Origin: Cantharellus purpuraceus
Lineage: Eukaryota; Basidiomycota; Agaricomycetes; Cantharellales; Hydnaceae
Length of the DNA stretch: 64,000 bases
Assembly (NCBI GenBank): GCA_025174535.1
Contig: JALBUN010000015.1
Coordinates: 432,501-496,500, forward strand
Direction of reading: 5' to 3'
Shown here piece by piece: positions 1 through 10,972 of the stretch (positions within the stretch are counted from its first letter, which is position 1; every line of letters begins with the position of its first letter). The notes below the pieces were generated by a model, which saw only the letters and a program-made list of their open reading frames with translations, had not been told where the DNA came from and did not search any database. The position numbers were made by a program, and so were the translations under genes.

Positions 1-382
1 GCTGTACCCTTCGTTCGCGCCCCCCTGCTTTAATTATATTCACAAATAGCCTCAGTCTTGCTTTCACGGGACTGAGGTTCGCACCACATTCGTTCTATTC
101 CTCACACAGTTTTTCTATCGCTCGTTCTATAGTCTATCGACTCTAGCTCAAATACGCGAGTGATTTATAAAATTAAGGACAGAATCGCGTTTCCCATCGG
201 AAGTGGAGCAAAAGGCACATGTCCTATTCGTGTGCGCATCAGACTTCCTCAAGTAGAGCAAGATGAGAAATCAATTTGGGAAAGTTCAGGCTAAGACAAC
301 AAGCTATCTGCATGTTCACATACACAATACACTGATACACTCAGAAATGCCTCAAAGCCAATTCAGTGGGTTTCTTCCTTAA

Positions 383-1668
383 TCACATCACGCCGCCGTC
401 GATGCTGATAGTCTGACCTATGTCCCGGGCATCTTCTCAGGACACAGCTGTCCAAGCACAAACACGGCAATGATATCACTCACCCGTGAGGAACTGACTA
501 TTATTAGACGCCAGGTATGACACCAGTCCCGCAACATCTTCAGGAGTTCCAGTAGATTCATTGATTGCTGCTTGGATAGGCTGGAGTGACTGCGTATATC
601 CAACAGGTATAGAATGAGTGTGATTTTTCACAAGAACATTATATGAATGGCTGCGTACATTGTCTAACTCTGACCCATCGGGATTTGCATTGTTGGTCTT
701 CATATAATCTTGAAATTTGTGCACTGAAGCCACAGACCGCTTAACACTAAAGGCATATTCTAGGTATCAAAAGACATACACATTGGAGTGTCAATGGCTC
801 CGGGAGCGTAGGCGTTGACAGTTATACCGTGGGATTTCCATTCCCTAGCTAAGAAGGAACATGAATACAATAAGAACCCACTGGGAAGCATAGCCGCTAA
901 AGGAGGGTACTGACCAGCAGCTTGCGTCAGGCCACGGACAAAAAATTTACTTCCAGAATATACACTAATACCAGGTTCCCCTGGACAAAGAAATCAGTTT
1001 GTGGTTAGATGGTTCGTCACAGTAATATTCATAGCAATCAGTCGCCGTGAAAACTTGAACGAACCTTTTTTACCTGCCGCAGAACAAGCACCTATAAACA
1101 TGAGAGTTCATGAATGTTATGGACGGAAGCAATATAAAAGTACCTATAATGCGCCCTCCACGGCCTTGCTTAATCATCTGTTTGGCAGCAGCTTTGTATC
1201 CTATGAAGACACCTCGCGCGTTGAGTCTCATCAATTTGTCCCATTGCTCCAAAGTGGCTAGTGCACACATGAGCATCAACCATTAGTGAGCCTCAAGTTG
1301 GCGGGTCCTCACTCTCAATCACCGGGCTAACGAGTTGAATCCCAGCATTGGCGACGAACTTCCACGATGGAAATAGAATTAATAATATGTTAGCATAAAT
1401 AGCGTCCACTCACAACATCGAAACCGCCAAACAGCTCCACCGCCACCTGCACGAGCTTGTCGACATCCGCCTCATCTGCTGCGTCGCCCGGCACACCTAT
1501 GGCCTGACGCCCTTGCAGGCGGACAGCAGCCACAACTTCTTCGAGATGGTCTGCGTTAGTGGGTATGTCATTGAGAACAAGGTTCAGTCCGTCCTTTGCA
1601 AGGCGCAGTGCGATGCCACGGCCGATACCTTGTGCTGCACCCGTAATGATTGCGACTCGGGAGGACAT
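383..1668 (-). CDS. Short-chain dehydrogenase/reductase, copy A (intact model, 262 aa)
   Basis: A classical NAD(P)-dependent SDR, probably cytosolic and acting on a small alcohol or ketone. The substrate is unknown; the overall look is acetoin/diacetyl-reductase-like. Nine exons can be joined: 1668-1414, 1358-1313, 1257-1144, 1091-1074, 980-915, 848-780, 723-659, 589-484 and 432-383. Introns are 51-93 bp with GT..AG ends and the sum is 789 nt. The protein shows the cofactor motif TGAAQGIG near residue 10, NAG after the first intron, the active-site YSGSK (YxxxK), [11 protein letters not shown], and the family-typical end [11 protein letters not shown]. An 18-nt microexon (1074-1091) encodes the ACSAA segment containing the expected catalytic Ser. 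The start is the ATG directly before SSRVAIITG. It sits in a tandem duplication with copy B. Confidence 0.85.
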
Positions 1669-2264
1669 AGTAAACTAATGATCCATGCAGAATCCCAAGC
1701 GACGTTCTTATAAGCGCATCGGCCAAACATATGACATTGAAAAGTACCCATGTGGGTGGTCATGTTGTACTCTGGCGAATGATGCCGCATATCAGTATTA
1801 CTAAAACATGTCTCGGGGATTTGAAAGCACCAGAAGAAATACAAGTGGCTGACTACGTGTTACGGAAAGAAAATACGCCGTAACACATTCTCTGGCTGTA
1901 CCCTTCGTTCGCGCCCCCCTGCTTTAATTTTCTTCACAAATAGCCTCAGTCTTTGCTTTCACGGGACTGAGGTTCGCACCACATTCGTTCTATTCCTCAC
2001 ACAGTTTTTCTATCGCTCGTTCTATATTCTATCGACTCTAGCTCAAATACGCGAGTAATTAAGGACAGAATCATGTTTCCCATCGGAAGTGGAACAAAAG
2101 GCACATGTCCTATTCGTGTGCGCATCAGACTTCCTCAAGTAGAGCAAGATGAGAAATCAATTTGGGAAAGTTCAGGCTAAGACAGCAAGCTATCTGCATT
2201 CTCACATACACTATACACTGATACACTCAGAAATGCCTCAAAGCCAATTCAGTGGGTTTCTTCC

Positions 2265-3579
2265 TTAATCAAACACCAAGCCGCCGTCAATGTTGATAGT
2301 CTGACCTATATCCCGGGTATCTTCTCAGGACACAGCTGTCCAAGTACAAATATGGTATTGATACCACTCACCCGTTAGGAACTGACTATTATTAGACGCC
2401 AGGTATGACACCAGTCCCGCAACGTCTTCGGGAGTTCCAGTAGACTCGTCGACTATTGCTTGGATAGACCGGAGTGACTGCCTGTGTATCTAACAGGTAT
2501 ATAATACGCGTGATTTATCATAGGAACGTTAAATGAATAGCTGCGTACCTTGTCTAACTCTGACCCATCGGGATCTGCATTATTCGCTTTCATTTCATCA
2601 TGCACTTTGTGCACTGAAGTCATGGATGGCTCAACTTGAAAAGCACCTTCTAGATATTAATAAGGAAACATACGCAGTGGCGTGTCAATGGCTCCGGGAG
2701 CGTAGGCATTGACAGTTATACCGTGGGATTTCCATTCCCTAGCTAAGAAGGAAATGAATACTGAGAGGCATAGCAGCTAAAGCAGGGTGCTGACCAGCAG
2801 CTTGCGTCAGGCCACGCACAAAAAATTTGCTCCCAGAGTATACACTAACCATAGGTTCCCCTGGACGAAGAAATCGGTTGTGAGGTTAGATAACAGAGAG
2901 GAGCATAAAATAATCAAAGGGGGGATTCGTCACATTTACATTCATAGCAATCGGTCGGCGTGAAAACCCAAACGAACCTTTCTTTCCTGACACAGAGCAT
3001 GCACCTAAACATGAGAGTTCATGAATGTAGATAGGACGGAAGCAATATATGCACCTATAATACGCCCTCCACGGCCTTGCTTGATCATCTGTTTGGCAGC
3101 AGCTTTGTATCCTATGAAGACACCTCGTGCGTTGACTCTCATCAATTTGTCCCATTGCTCCAAAGTGGCTAGTGCACACATGAGCATCAACCATTAGTGA
3201 GCCTCAAGTTGGCGGGTCCTCACTCTCAATCACCGGGCTAATGAGGTGAATCCCAGCATTGGCGACGAACTTCCACGATGGAAATAGAATTAATAATATG
3301 TTAGCATAAATAGCGTCCACTCACAACATCGAAACCGCCAAACAGCTCCACCGCCACCTGCACGAGCTTGTCGACATCCGCCTCATCTGCTGCGTCGCCC
3401 GGAACACCTATGGCCTGACGCCCTTGCGGGCGGACAGCAGCCACAACTTCTTCGAGATGGTCCGCGTTAGTGGGTATGTCATTGAGAACAAGGTTCAGTC
3501 CGTCCTTTGCAAGGCGCAGTGCGATGCCACGGCCGATACCTTGTGCTGCACCCGTAATGATTGCGACTCGGGAGGACAT
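2265..3579 (-). CDS. Short-chain dehydrogenase/reductase, copy B (damaged splice donor)
   Basis: Paralogue of the SDR to its left with the same exon layout: [16 protein letters not shown] and NAYAPG are all present, and the end is changed to DIGQTINIDGGLVFD. The 18-nt microexon around 2983-3000 is followed by GA where copy A has the donor GT. Normal removal of that intron is therefore unlikely. Reading on without splicing runs into a stop after about 30 codons. A weak upstream GT (GTGTCA) would keep the frame but drop two residues beside the active-site Ser. All other junctions look usable. It is either a young pseudogene or an alternatively spliced form; copy A is the safer functional gene. 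Confidence 0.7.
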
Positions 3580-3830
3580 AGTAAACTAATGATCCATGCA
3601 GAATCCCAAGCGACGTTCTTATAAGCGCGTCGGCCAAACATATGACATTGAATAGTGCCCTTGTGGGTGGTCATGTTGTACTCAGTGGCGAATGATGCCG
3701 CATATCAGCATCACTAAGAACATGACTCGGGAGGACTTGAAAGAACCCAGCAAAGAAGAAATACGAGTTGAAGCAATGGCTGAGGCGTATCACGGAAGGA
3801 AAACTCGCTGCGACAGATAATCCAGCTGTA

Positions 3831-4585
3831 CCCTTCGTCCGCGCTTCCTTGTGACGGGGAACTGAAGAGTTGACAGTGCCTTCTCAGAGGTATGGCGCCA
3901 GCGTAGCCTTCGCCCGTGTGAAGTTGTGAGGAAGCACTTCCTAGAGTCTTACATAATATTGGCAAATAACATAATCAACAAGTCTTTCTTCTAAACAACC
4001 GCCCGGTACTTAGAGATTTTCTCGGAACCTACACTATTCCCTCCACTCTGACCCAGCACTTAGCACCGAAAATCACCCTGAAATTATATTGTAGATCAGA
4101 AACCAATTGTCCAATGACGGCATGCGTTTCAACGCTGATTCCCCTTTCAATCTACCGCACCCCTCTCGCGACAGCCACTTCGTAAGTCACCAATTGACAT
4201 GCGGGATCAAGAATTCAAGCACATTTTCATTCTTCGCGTGTTCCTCGCCGCCGCTCTTTTTCTCGCCACCTCGGCCTTGACCCGAGCATATCCTCTTCGG
4301 CTTTCTTAACCGCCGCCTCTTCCTCGGCCTTTTTTCTTCTCGGCCGCTTCTGCCTCCGCGATGGACTTCAATCTCAAGATTTTTAACACTGGACACCACA
4401 AGCATCAGAAAGAAAAAACGCATGGCTACTATAACTCGTACACTATCCGTATGCTGCTAATTATGATGGACAAAACACGCCCAATGATAGTCCTACTGTC
4501 TCTTAAAGCGTGGGTGGTTGAGCAGAAGGGACTTTCCGGTTCAAATGCCGTAAAACGAAAAAGTGCCATCAAAACATCATCATTG
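3831..4585. other. Intergenic; small Ala/Glu/Lys-rich coding remnant on minus strand
   Basis: No complete gene is seen. On the minus strand, roughly 4365-4240 reads as an Ala-Glu-Lys-rich helix (AEAEAAEKKK, then KAEEEAAVKKAEED after a one-base shift), which looks like a decayed fragment of a coiled-coil gene. The rest contains no recognisable motif. Confidence 0.4.
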
Positions 4586-6950
4586 TTATACACCCTGCTT
4601 TATCACCTCCACGGCACGCGCAGACCTAGGCTTGATCGAGCAACGGAACGGCCTGGGATGACTATTGATGCACCACGGATATACAAGTCAACAGCATGGC
4701 CACGCAAACAGGAAGGAGAATGCAAGGGCACAGCAACGCACCTAATTGTCCCCGGAAGCCACTCCGCCCTTGCCACAGGCTCCAAATACTCCCCGGTCTT
4801 CTCATCCTTCGCTTTCTCAATAGTAAACGTCGCCAACGTCATCGCCATTGTGAGGAATAGCCCTGGCTCTGCGAGGTTCTGCCCGGGGCATTGCCTATTG
4901 AGAAACGTGAACCGCACGTATCGGTTTTCTGTTAACAATGCCACCCGAAATAGGTTTGAAGTGGGTGAGAGATATAATTTTACCTTCGTCCGAACCCAAA
5001 GACAAGCTGTGAAGGATCGGCATTAGGTACATCTTGCGCCTGATTACCCATAAACCGTTGCGGATGAAATGCATCAGGGTCAGGGAAGAATTCCGGATCA
5101 TGCGTCATTGCCCTACAAAGTCGTGAATGGAGACACGAAAACGAGTGTGCGAGTCCCTTACCAGACGTTGGGAAGGATGATGGAGCCACCTGGGATTCGA
5201 TAGCCGTTATACTCGTCATCAGTAGATGACAGCCGATGCGGAACGCCTTGTCATGAAAAAAAAAAAAATTTGACGAGATCAGACAATCTCCCAGATTACA
5301 ATGCGGCGCGCATCGACTTGTGCCGTGCGTATGTATGTGTATTAATAACACAAGCTCACCTGTAGGCGCCACCGGACCCCACCTCAGCACCTCCTTCATC
5401 AGTGCATTCATATATGGCAACGAGGGGCGGTCCGCCACCACAGGTAGTCGGTCGTGCCCCACCACGGCGTCCAATTCAGCCTGTGCTGCGCGTTGCACGT
5501 CGGGGTACAGACACATGGCCAGGAAAAACGTCGTCAGAACGGCTACGGTCTGATTCAACCCAGGTTAGAGGGTCCCGGTGGGGATGAGGACTACAGGTCT
5601 GGGATGATTCACGTACCGTATCCGCTCCACCTTTACAAGAGTGACCGAAATCCATTCGTTCATTCAACGGATATGGAAGACGATTTCAGGGAAGTATCTC
5701 ACCGCCATACATGGATAACGCAGTCCATTTCACCAAAAACTCAGTTTCCGAGTCAATGTTACCCTCCAGGTGAGCAGACGTAAAAGAGGGTTCTGCCGCA
5801 CCCTTGGCCTAAAACGTTTGTTCCGTCATTTGCCGTGTCTCCACTAGAAAATGCCCTGAAAACTTTCCATTTGCTCCTTTGTAAAATCATGTGCAATATC
5901 AGCCATGGAAAACAGGTCTTTACGCCATTTAGCGGCTAGATGGTGGAAACCCGCCCCCGGGAACCAAGTTGGCACGTATTTTACTTTAGAATGCATGGTT
6001 AACACGCGATGGAAACAAAGATCACGTTAGGATGTCACGCACACCACGGCAAGAAATCAACAAAGAATGCTCCGGGGGTAGTCGACGAAGAAAATGCTTC
6101 AATGGTTCTCTCTACAAGAGCCACCAATGGATCTCGTTTAGAGTCGGACACTGTATACCCATGTGAAATCTTGAGCGCGACGGCCCCTGCAGTGCTAGAA
6201 TCAAAAATAAATGGGTGCACGCCACACATCACAAACACGCGCGCACTGTCGTATATGGTCTACAAAGTGCTCTGGGCTGGTGAGAAGACGGTGGAGAAAA
6301 CGGGCATTTTCTTGTTCTTGTACAGGACAGAACATCTGAGCCGGTCTTGGGCTGAGCACTTCATGCATGAGCCGACGCATTTGGCGGAAGCGCTCGTTAT
6401 ATTGCGTCATAGCCATTGTATGGTCCCAGCCAGCTCTATATTTGGTGGCGAGACCGCAATAAGCGCGCGGGGGACATGACGGAAATGAATACTGCTTACA
6501 GCTCTCCTCCCATGTGGAGATAGGGCCTGCCAGAGTAGATGAGTGACCTTTTGTGCAGCAGATCAAACGCGGCTTCTGCAGAGTTGAGCACGATGATAGA
6601 ACGTCCGAAGATGGAGAGCGACACGATGTCGCCTGCAACAATACATGTCTACATGCAGATTAGGAAGGGTGGAAGTACGACTTGCCATATGTTTTTCTCC
6701 ACGTTGTAAACTGCAGCCATTCTTTCTCCCTTGGCATGTTGGAGATATTCCCAAGGAATGGCCAGCGTTCTGGTCCAGGTGGCAACGGTAGTTTCTTCCT
6801 TGTGGCGACATACACGACCAAGACGAGCACAACGACAAGGGCGGAAATAGACGTGAGAGAGGAAACGTCTTTAAGATGAGGTACATCCATCGCGTGATGG
6901 ATCCATGCTAGAGGGACAGCCGAAGCTATGCTTGCCATCGCACTTGCCAA
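4586..6950 (-). CDS. Cytochrome P450 monooxygenase (microsomal class II, CYP64-like type)
   Basis: Haem monooxygenase anchored in the ER, taking electrons from cytochrome P450 reductase. Start at 6950: a hydrophobic anchor (SALVVVLVLVVYVA) is followed by the proline hinge LPLPPGPERWPFLGN. Down the minus strand come the oxygen-binding helix split by an intron (GGADT / TVAVLTTFF), the ExxR motif (KEVLR, about 5390), PxRF as HPQRF (about 5040), and the haem loop FGFGRRQCPGQNLAEP, with an intron just before the Cys ligand. Reading straight through at the 3' end gives an odd tail. Splicing an 80-bp GTGCGT..ATAG intron gives the family-like ending GTISHPRPFRCSIKPRS and a stop at 4586-4588. The first intron (6633-6685) has a GC donor (G/GCAAGT). 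There are about a dozen introns and no frame-breaking lesion was found. Substrate unknown. Confidence 0.85.
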
Positions 6951-7726
6951 TGGTGAGGTCTTGTGGAAAAGAGGGTGAAGACATGCAGCGTGACGGTTTA
7001 TGTATGAGTTCCAGGGAATTCCTAGGGCGGCTATTCAGAGCTTCTCAGCCTAAGAACCTGCGGCTATCTAAGCAAGTGTGACTGAATGATGGTTGCATTC
7101 AACGGGTTGATGATGTAATAAGTCTGGGCAATCTCTGGCAATCAGCGGCTGTCCATGCTCCTTTTACAATCGCTACTGCTGATTTCGGTGGTGATCAACG
7201 CCAGTCATCGTGTTCGATGACGATGAACACCAATAAACATCCTTTGTTCGCTGTCTCTGGCGCTCGGACAGGAGCGTTCATGCCCGATTCATTAACCCGT
7301 CAACTCAAGACCCGACGGAGTTTAGTGCCGAAACCGAGGTGACCTTGTGGCTGAGATAGCTGACCCGTTGAAAAGCTGGACACGAGAGCCTACTTCTGAG
7401 TAGTATCCTCATCGCCTGCCCCCGTATATCGTTGGCATCCAGTGATTGGATATCTATAACATGATCATGTGGTTCATGGTTTGCTATACACGATTCGAGA
7501 TATTGACGCTATTCTGATATCTTCCTCACATGTCCATTTGTTGACCCTGGCCTGCAGGGAAGACACCTCCGACGTCAGATCTCCCGATACATGGGTAGAT
7601 CATCGGGGCCCTGATAGTTTATCAAATGGGGTGTCACCACACGTAAATTGAACAACATATTTGATTGCTACAGATGGGTCAAGGCTCAGGTAGTTCTATA
7701 GGCTTGCCACAACTGCGGCTGGCGTC
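6951..7726. other. Intergenic, no gene recognised
   Basis: Upstream region of the P450 gene and of the tRNA. Only short, non-coding-looking ORFs are present; no motif could be named. Confidence 0.6.
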
Positions 7727-7798
7727 TCCGATATGGTGTAGTGGCTAACATTATCGCCTCTCACGCGATAGCCCGGGGTTCGATTCCCCGTGTCGGAA
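7727..7798 (+). tRNA. trnE-CUC: tRNA-Glu (anticodon CUC)
   Basis: A full cloverleaf can be drawn. The acceptor stem TCCGATA pairs with TGTCGGA with one G-T pair. The anticodon stem ATCGC/GCGAT encloses the loop CTCTCAC with CTC at positions 34-36. The T arm is CGGGG-TTCGATT-CCCCG and the discriminator base is A. There is no intron and no encoded CCA, as expected for a nuclear gene. A TTTT tract about 12 bases downstream could serve as the Pol III terminator. Confidence 0.95.
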
Positions 7799-7931
7799 GT
7801 CAGTTAAAGTTTTGTGTGTATTACACACAATAATACCAAAGAAAAAAACATACTTAGTCATCATAGCATCTTTTGGGTTTGTCTAATCCTACTTTTTTAT
7901 TTCCTTTTATCATTTTCTGATCTGGATGTGA

Positions 7932-8324
7932 ATGGATATAAAGCGTCGTGTTCGGAGTTCTGATGAAGGAAGCAGTGCATGGTTCATCAGATTCACCCAC
8001 CGTTCCAGCGCCCAAGAACAACCAAACCACTCCGAGCCAGTGGGTGCACGCCTCCTGATTTCAATTGGACAGAACAATGCTGATGTCTCGTCTTCAGATA
8101 GGATGCCATCCTTCCAGAGGATTCTGGACACCATGCATGGATTGTATAATTTTCCACGTACTGTTCCGCTTTGGTCAGCGTTTGAACACGTAGCCAACCA
8201 ACATGATAACGAGTTCACAGAAAAGCACAATGGTGAAATGGATGTCCTTCTTACTCTTGTACATTCATTGCGTCGACAAGACGCATTGTTCAGGTTCGGC
8301 ATCGCAATATGCAGTCGAGCTTGA
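7932..8324 (+). CDS. Hypothetical ORF, 130 aa, doubtful
   Basis: An open frame with no recognised domain, transmembrane segment or repeat. Codon choice looks neutral and the opposite strand is also open over the same stretch, so coding status is uncertain. It lies between the tRNA and a 52-bp palindrome. It could be an exon of an unrecognised gene or chance. Confidence 0.25.
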   Translation: MDIKRRVRSSDEGSSAWFIRFTHRSSAQEQPNHSEPVGARLLISIGQNNADVSSSDRMPSFQRILDTMHGLYNFPRTVPLWSAFEHVANQHDNEFTEKHNGEMDVLLTLVHSLRRQDALFRFGIAICSRA

Positions 8325-8457
8325 GTCCAAACCCAGGCGACACGACAAACGCTATTATCAAGACACTGGTTGACAAGATTGACAATAGAACATTCCCAGC
8401 ACAAGGGACGGTGTTCCCTGCCTGGACTAGGCCGAGTTCTATAGAGGTCATGACGTT

Positions 8458-8509
8458 AGTGTCTGGATCCATATTGTTGTAGATCTACGACGATATGGAT
8501 CCAGACACT
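8458..8509. repeat. 52-bp near-perfect palindrome
   Basis: Arms AGTGTCTGGATCCATAT (8458-8474) and ATATGGATCCAGACACT (8493-8509) are exact inverted copies. The 18 bases between are also almost self-complementary around AGATCT, with only G-T type mismatches. The centre lies between 8483 and 8484. It is not flanked by coding sequence in a way that explains it. Confidence 0.9.
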
Positions 8510-8818
8510 TGCGTTCACGAGCTTCTGTGATATCAATCTAACACTAAGTTTGACCATGGTCTAGTTGCCCAACTCTGTCCTCATATTGGGCCCCTACATA
8601 CGAACTTCTGGGCACAATAGAATACTTTACACACACCTTGAGAAGTATCACACATGCTGTTAGCACACATCACGCGCGTGGCAGCCTGAACCTCGTTGTG
8701 ACGTACTGCCAGAAGGGAAGGTTTGGTAGGCAATCTGTTCCGCTCACATACTGTCACTCAACTAGGTACGATACTCATGTTCCCCGTCATGAACGATTAT
8801 CTGATCGTCAATCATAGC

Positions 8819-9379
8819 ATGGGCTCCGAGTTACCTGACTATATAAGCGAAAAGTTCACTAGAATTGACCCAAAGATCGCCCCAGAGTCCACATACCTGG
8901 GACCCTGGAACATGCTCCTCACCTTGGCCTTTCCAGCTGATAAAGACTATGAGGTCGTACCACGGCCAACGAGTACCAGGCCTTGGAGCAATACCATCGA
9001 CATCGTCACAACTTTTGTTGTCATGCACGGGGGAAAACCTGTCACTTTCCTTGAGGTGATGCCACCGAATGCGCTGGACGCTATTTTTCACCGTATCGAG
9101 GCGGATAAACGAATGAGGAGCCTGCTCCAAAAGCACCTCGAAGATTTTAGGCTTCCGAGGCTTTATTCCCTGAGTGCTTTTGGCAAGCAATTTGCCTGCT
9201 ACGATTACGACTTCCCAACGGGGGTCATCTCGCCTCCCGATATCGTGCCCCAAGTGGGAAAGAGCACTGACTGCGCACCAAGGAATCGCTGGAGTTACGA
9301 TCTAGTGGCGGCAGGAGGGGCTACCAAATTTTACGAGATAGTGAAAGACGTGAAGCAGATGACTGGTACCGATCCTTGA
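8819..9379 (+). CDS. Hypothetical protein, member 1 of a paralogous pair (186 aa)
   Basis: The start at 8819 is chosen because the context CATGGGCTCCGAGTTAC is shared exactly with the paralogue at 10394; a longer in-frame start at 8723 is not shared. Common features of the pair are IDPK, a YLGxWNMLLTL block, DYEVVP, a beta strand ending VTFLEV, DKRMR, a YxLSAFG(K/R)QFA block, the acidic linker before KSxDCAP, and a C-terminal RWxxDLVA...KF helix. The D(x)n-E-x layout around TTFVVM...FLEV recalls, from memory only, a large family of basidiomycete proteins with a PD-(D/E)XK-like core, but the Lys expected after the Glu is missing. Function unknown. It has no introns, unlike its host-gene neighbours. 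Confidence 0.6.
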   Translation: MGSELPDYISEKFTRIDPKIAPESTYLGPWNMLLTLAFPADKDYEVVPRPTSTRPWSNTIDIVTTFVVMHGGKPVTFLEVMPPNALDAIFHRIEADKRMRSLLQKHLEDFRLPRLYSLSAFGKQFACYDYDFPTGVISPPDIVPQVGKSTDCAPRNRWSYDLVAAGGATKFYEIVKDVKQMTGTDP

Positions 9380-10393
9380 AGCTTGAAGGATGAAAGGTGG
9401 TCAGCGGCTTAGACACATAGACAAGGTGCGGCAGCAACGGCCGTCAGCTATGGTTACGTCGGAAATTACAATACTCAAATACATTGTCGAAACAACCAGT
9501 CTCTCAAATAGAACCCCACTCCCTTCAACCGGAGCAATTGTTACATATGTTCTTGGGACTAACCCAGAATTGAGAGAACAGCCGCTTCGCCCGCGTTTCT
9601 ATGTACAAGTGAATTGCCACAGACAACACTTGCAGGAGCGTCAAATGCCAGACGCAAGTTCCTACCGCCGTGTGATTGGGTATGGTAATATTGGTGCACC
9701 ATGGGTCGTAGCTCAGTCGAAGTGTGATATCGAACCACTACCTACAACGTGTTCGTATAAGATTTCTCCTTGTGGGGGCACGCGTCCAAGCCTCCGCATT
9801 GGCAAAGGACCTGAAACTCAGATCAAAATGTGCCCTTGTGTAAGCCACTTCTCTCCTTTCACAAAAATCTTCTTCACATTAATACTGGTACCATACTTTC
9901 CTCCTTCTTGCGTCCACACTTCTGTTCTATTTCCATCACCTGCATCACGCTAGGAGTCCCGTCTGGTCCACGCATTGTGATAGCGACATTCACGTGTTTA
10001 CCTACCCATCCCATCGTGTCGTGCAAACCGTTCCTTCATAGTTGTTGGGAAAGCCCGGCACAATAACCATTGAATTATATGTGAAATATCGGATACCTTG
10101 AATTGTGACCACTTTGGTGTGTACATAGTTTGGAAAAAATAAAAATAAAAAATATAGGATCTCAACTCTGCCATGCCGCTAGATTTTTGGCCGTTATGGA
10201 GGGCCTCGATAGGATAATTCAGACACCTTTGAGAAGTATTAATGAGAGGCATTCGGGGTATTTAAAACCCGTTGCAATGCGTCAGGAGCGAAGGCTTGGA
10301 AGAAGCTTTCCGCTCCTAATCATTGTCTGCTACTTAGGTACGATTCTCGTGTCTTCCGTCGTCATGATCCTCTGACAAAACACTCTTCCTAGC
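9380..10393. other. Spacer between the paralogues, no supported gene
   Basis: A 187-codon open frame (9390-9953) starts just after the first paralogue but has an irregular composition and no domain; I do not call it. The last 200 bases before 10394 resemble the region upstream of the first paralogue (GAGAAGTAT..., GGTACGAT.CTC.TGT), so the duplication included upstream sequence. Confidence 0.5.
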
Positions 10394-10972
10394 ATGGGCT
10401 CCGAGTTACAGGCTACCTACATCCGAGGCGAACTTGAACAGTTCGTAAAAATTGACCCGAAAACCATCCCAGAGCCAATATATCTCGGGCGCTGGAACAT
10501 GCTTCTCACCTTGGTCTTCCCAGCTTATGAAGACTACGAGGTCGTGCCACAGTTGGCACTGGAGAAACGCGAGGCTTGGAGCAAAGACATCGAAATCATC
10601 ACAACGTTTGTTGTCATGTATAAGGGGAATACAGTCGTCTTCCTTGAGGTGACGCCCGCGACTCTGTTGAACTCCGTTCTTCATCGTAGCGAGGTGGATA
10701 AACGAATGAGGGGTTTGTTCCATCGGAAGTTTGCGATTCCTGGGATTTACGCCTTGTCTGCTTTTGGTAGGCAGTTTGCCATATACCACTATGACGTCGC
10801 GACAAGCTCCACCTCTCCCACCAAGGTTGACCTGGACGTGGGTCCAGGGAAGAGCATTGACTGCGCACCAAGAGCTCGCTGGAATCACGACTTGGTGGCG
10901 ACGGAGGGGAGGGCCAAATTCAGTGAATTGGTCGAAGATGTGAAGCGAATGATTAAGGAAGCTTCGAGTTGA
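10394..10972 (+). CDS. Hypothetical protein, member 2 of a paralogous pair (192 aa)
   Basis: Paralogue of the protein starting at 8819, collinear along its whole length: MGSEL start, IDPKTIPEPIYLG, WNMLLTLVFPAYEDYEVVP, IITTFVVMYKG, VVFLEV, DKRMRGL, YALSAFGRQFA, KSIDCAPRARW, and a closing KFSELVEDVKRM helix. Sequence divergence is substantial but both frames are open, which suggests selection on the protein. No signal peptide, membrane segment or named domain is visible. Function unknown. Confidence 0.65.
   Translation: MGSELQATYIRGELEQFVKIDPKTIPEPIYLGRWNMLLTLVFPAYEDYEVVPQLALEKREAWSKDIEIITTFVVMYKGNTVVFLEVTPATLLNSVLHRSEVDKRMRGLFHRKFAIPGIYALSAFGRQFAIYHYDVATSSTSPTKVDLDVGPGKSIDCAPRARWNHDLVATEGRAKFSELVEDVKRMIKEASS

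Larger units (their letters stand above)
1..3830. repeat. Tandem duplication carrying two SDR genes
   Basis: The motif GCTGTACCCTTCGTTCGCGC at position 1 recurs at about 1895 and, slightly changed, at about 3826. The stretches between are collinear over their whole length: a dehydrogenase gene on the minus strand plus its flanks. Unit 1 is about 1.89 kb and unit 2 about 1.93 kb, differing by scattered substitutions and small indels. Because the first unit begins at the window edge, further copies may lie to the left. This is a segmental tandem duplication, not a mobile element: no terminal repeats or transposase are visible. Confidence 0.9.

Noticed and set aside
724..780. Apparent nonsense codon across a splice junction in SDR copy A
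   Set aside because: It arises only if a 20-bp intron is assumed. The acceptor CTTCAG at 724 gives a normal 56-bp intron and an open frame in both copies.
4361..5026. 221-codon plus-strand ORF
   Set aside because: Antisense to the 3' exons of the P450 gene; no features of its own.
8831..9253. 140-codon minus-strand ORF opposite the first paralogue
   Set aside because: The plus frame is conserved with 10394-10972; the minus frame is not comparably conserved.
9390..9953. 187-codon ORF after the first paralogue
   Set aside because: No domain, irregular composition, and no matching sequence after the second paralogue.
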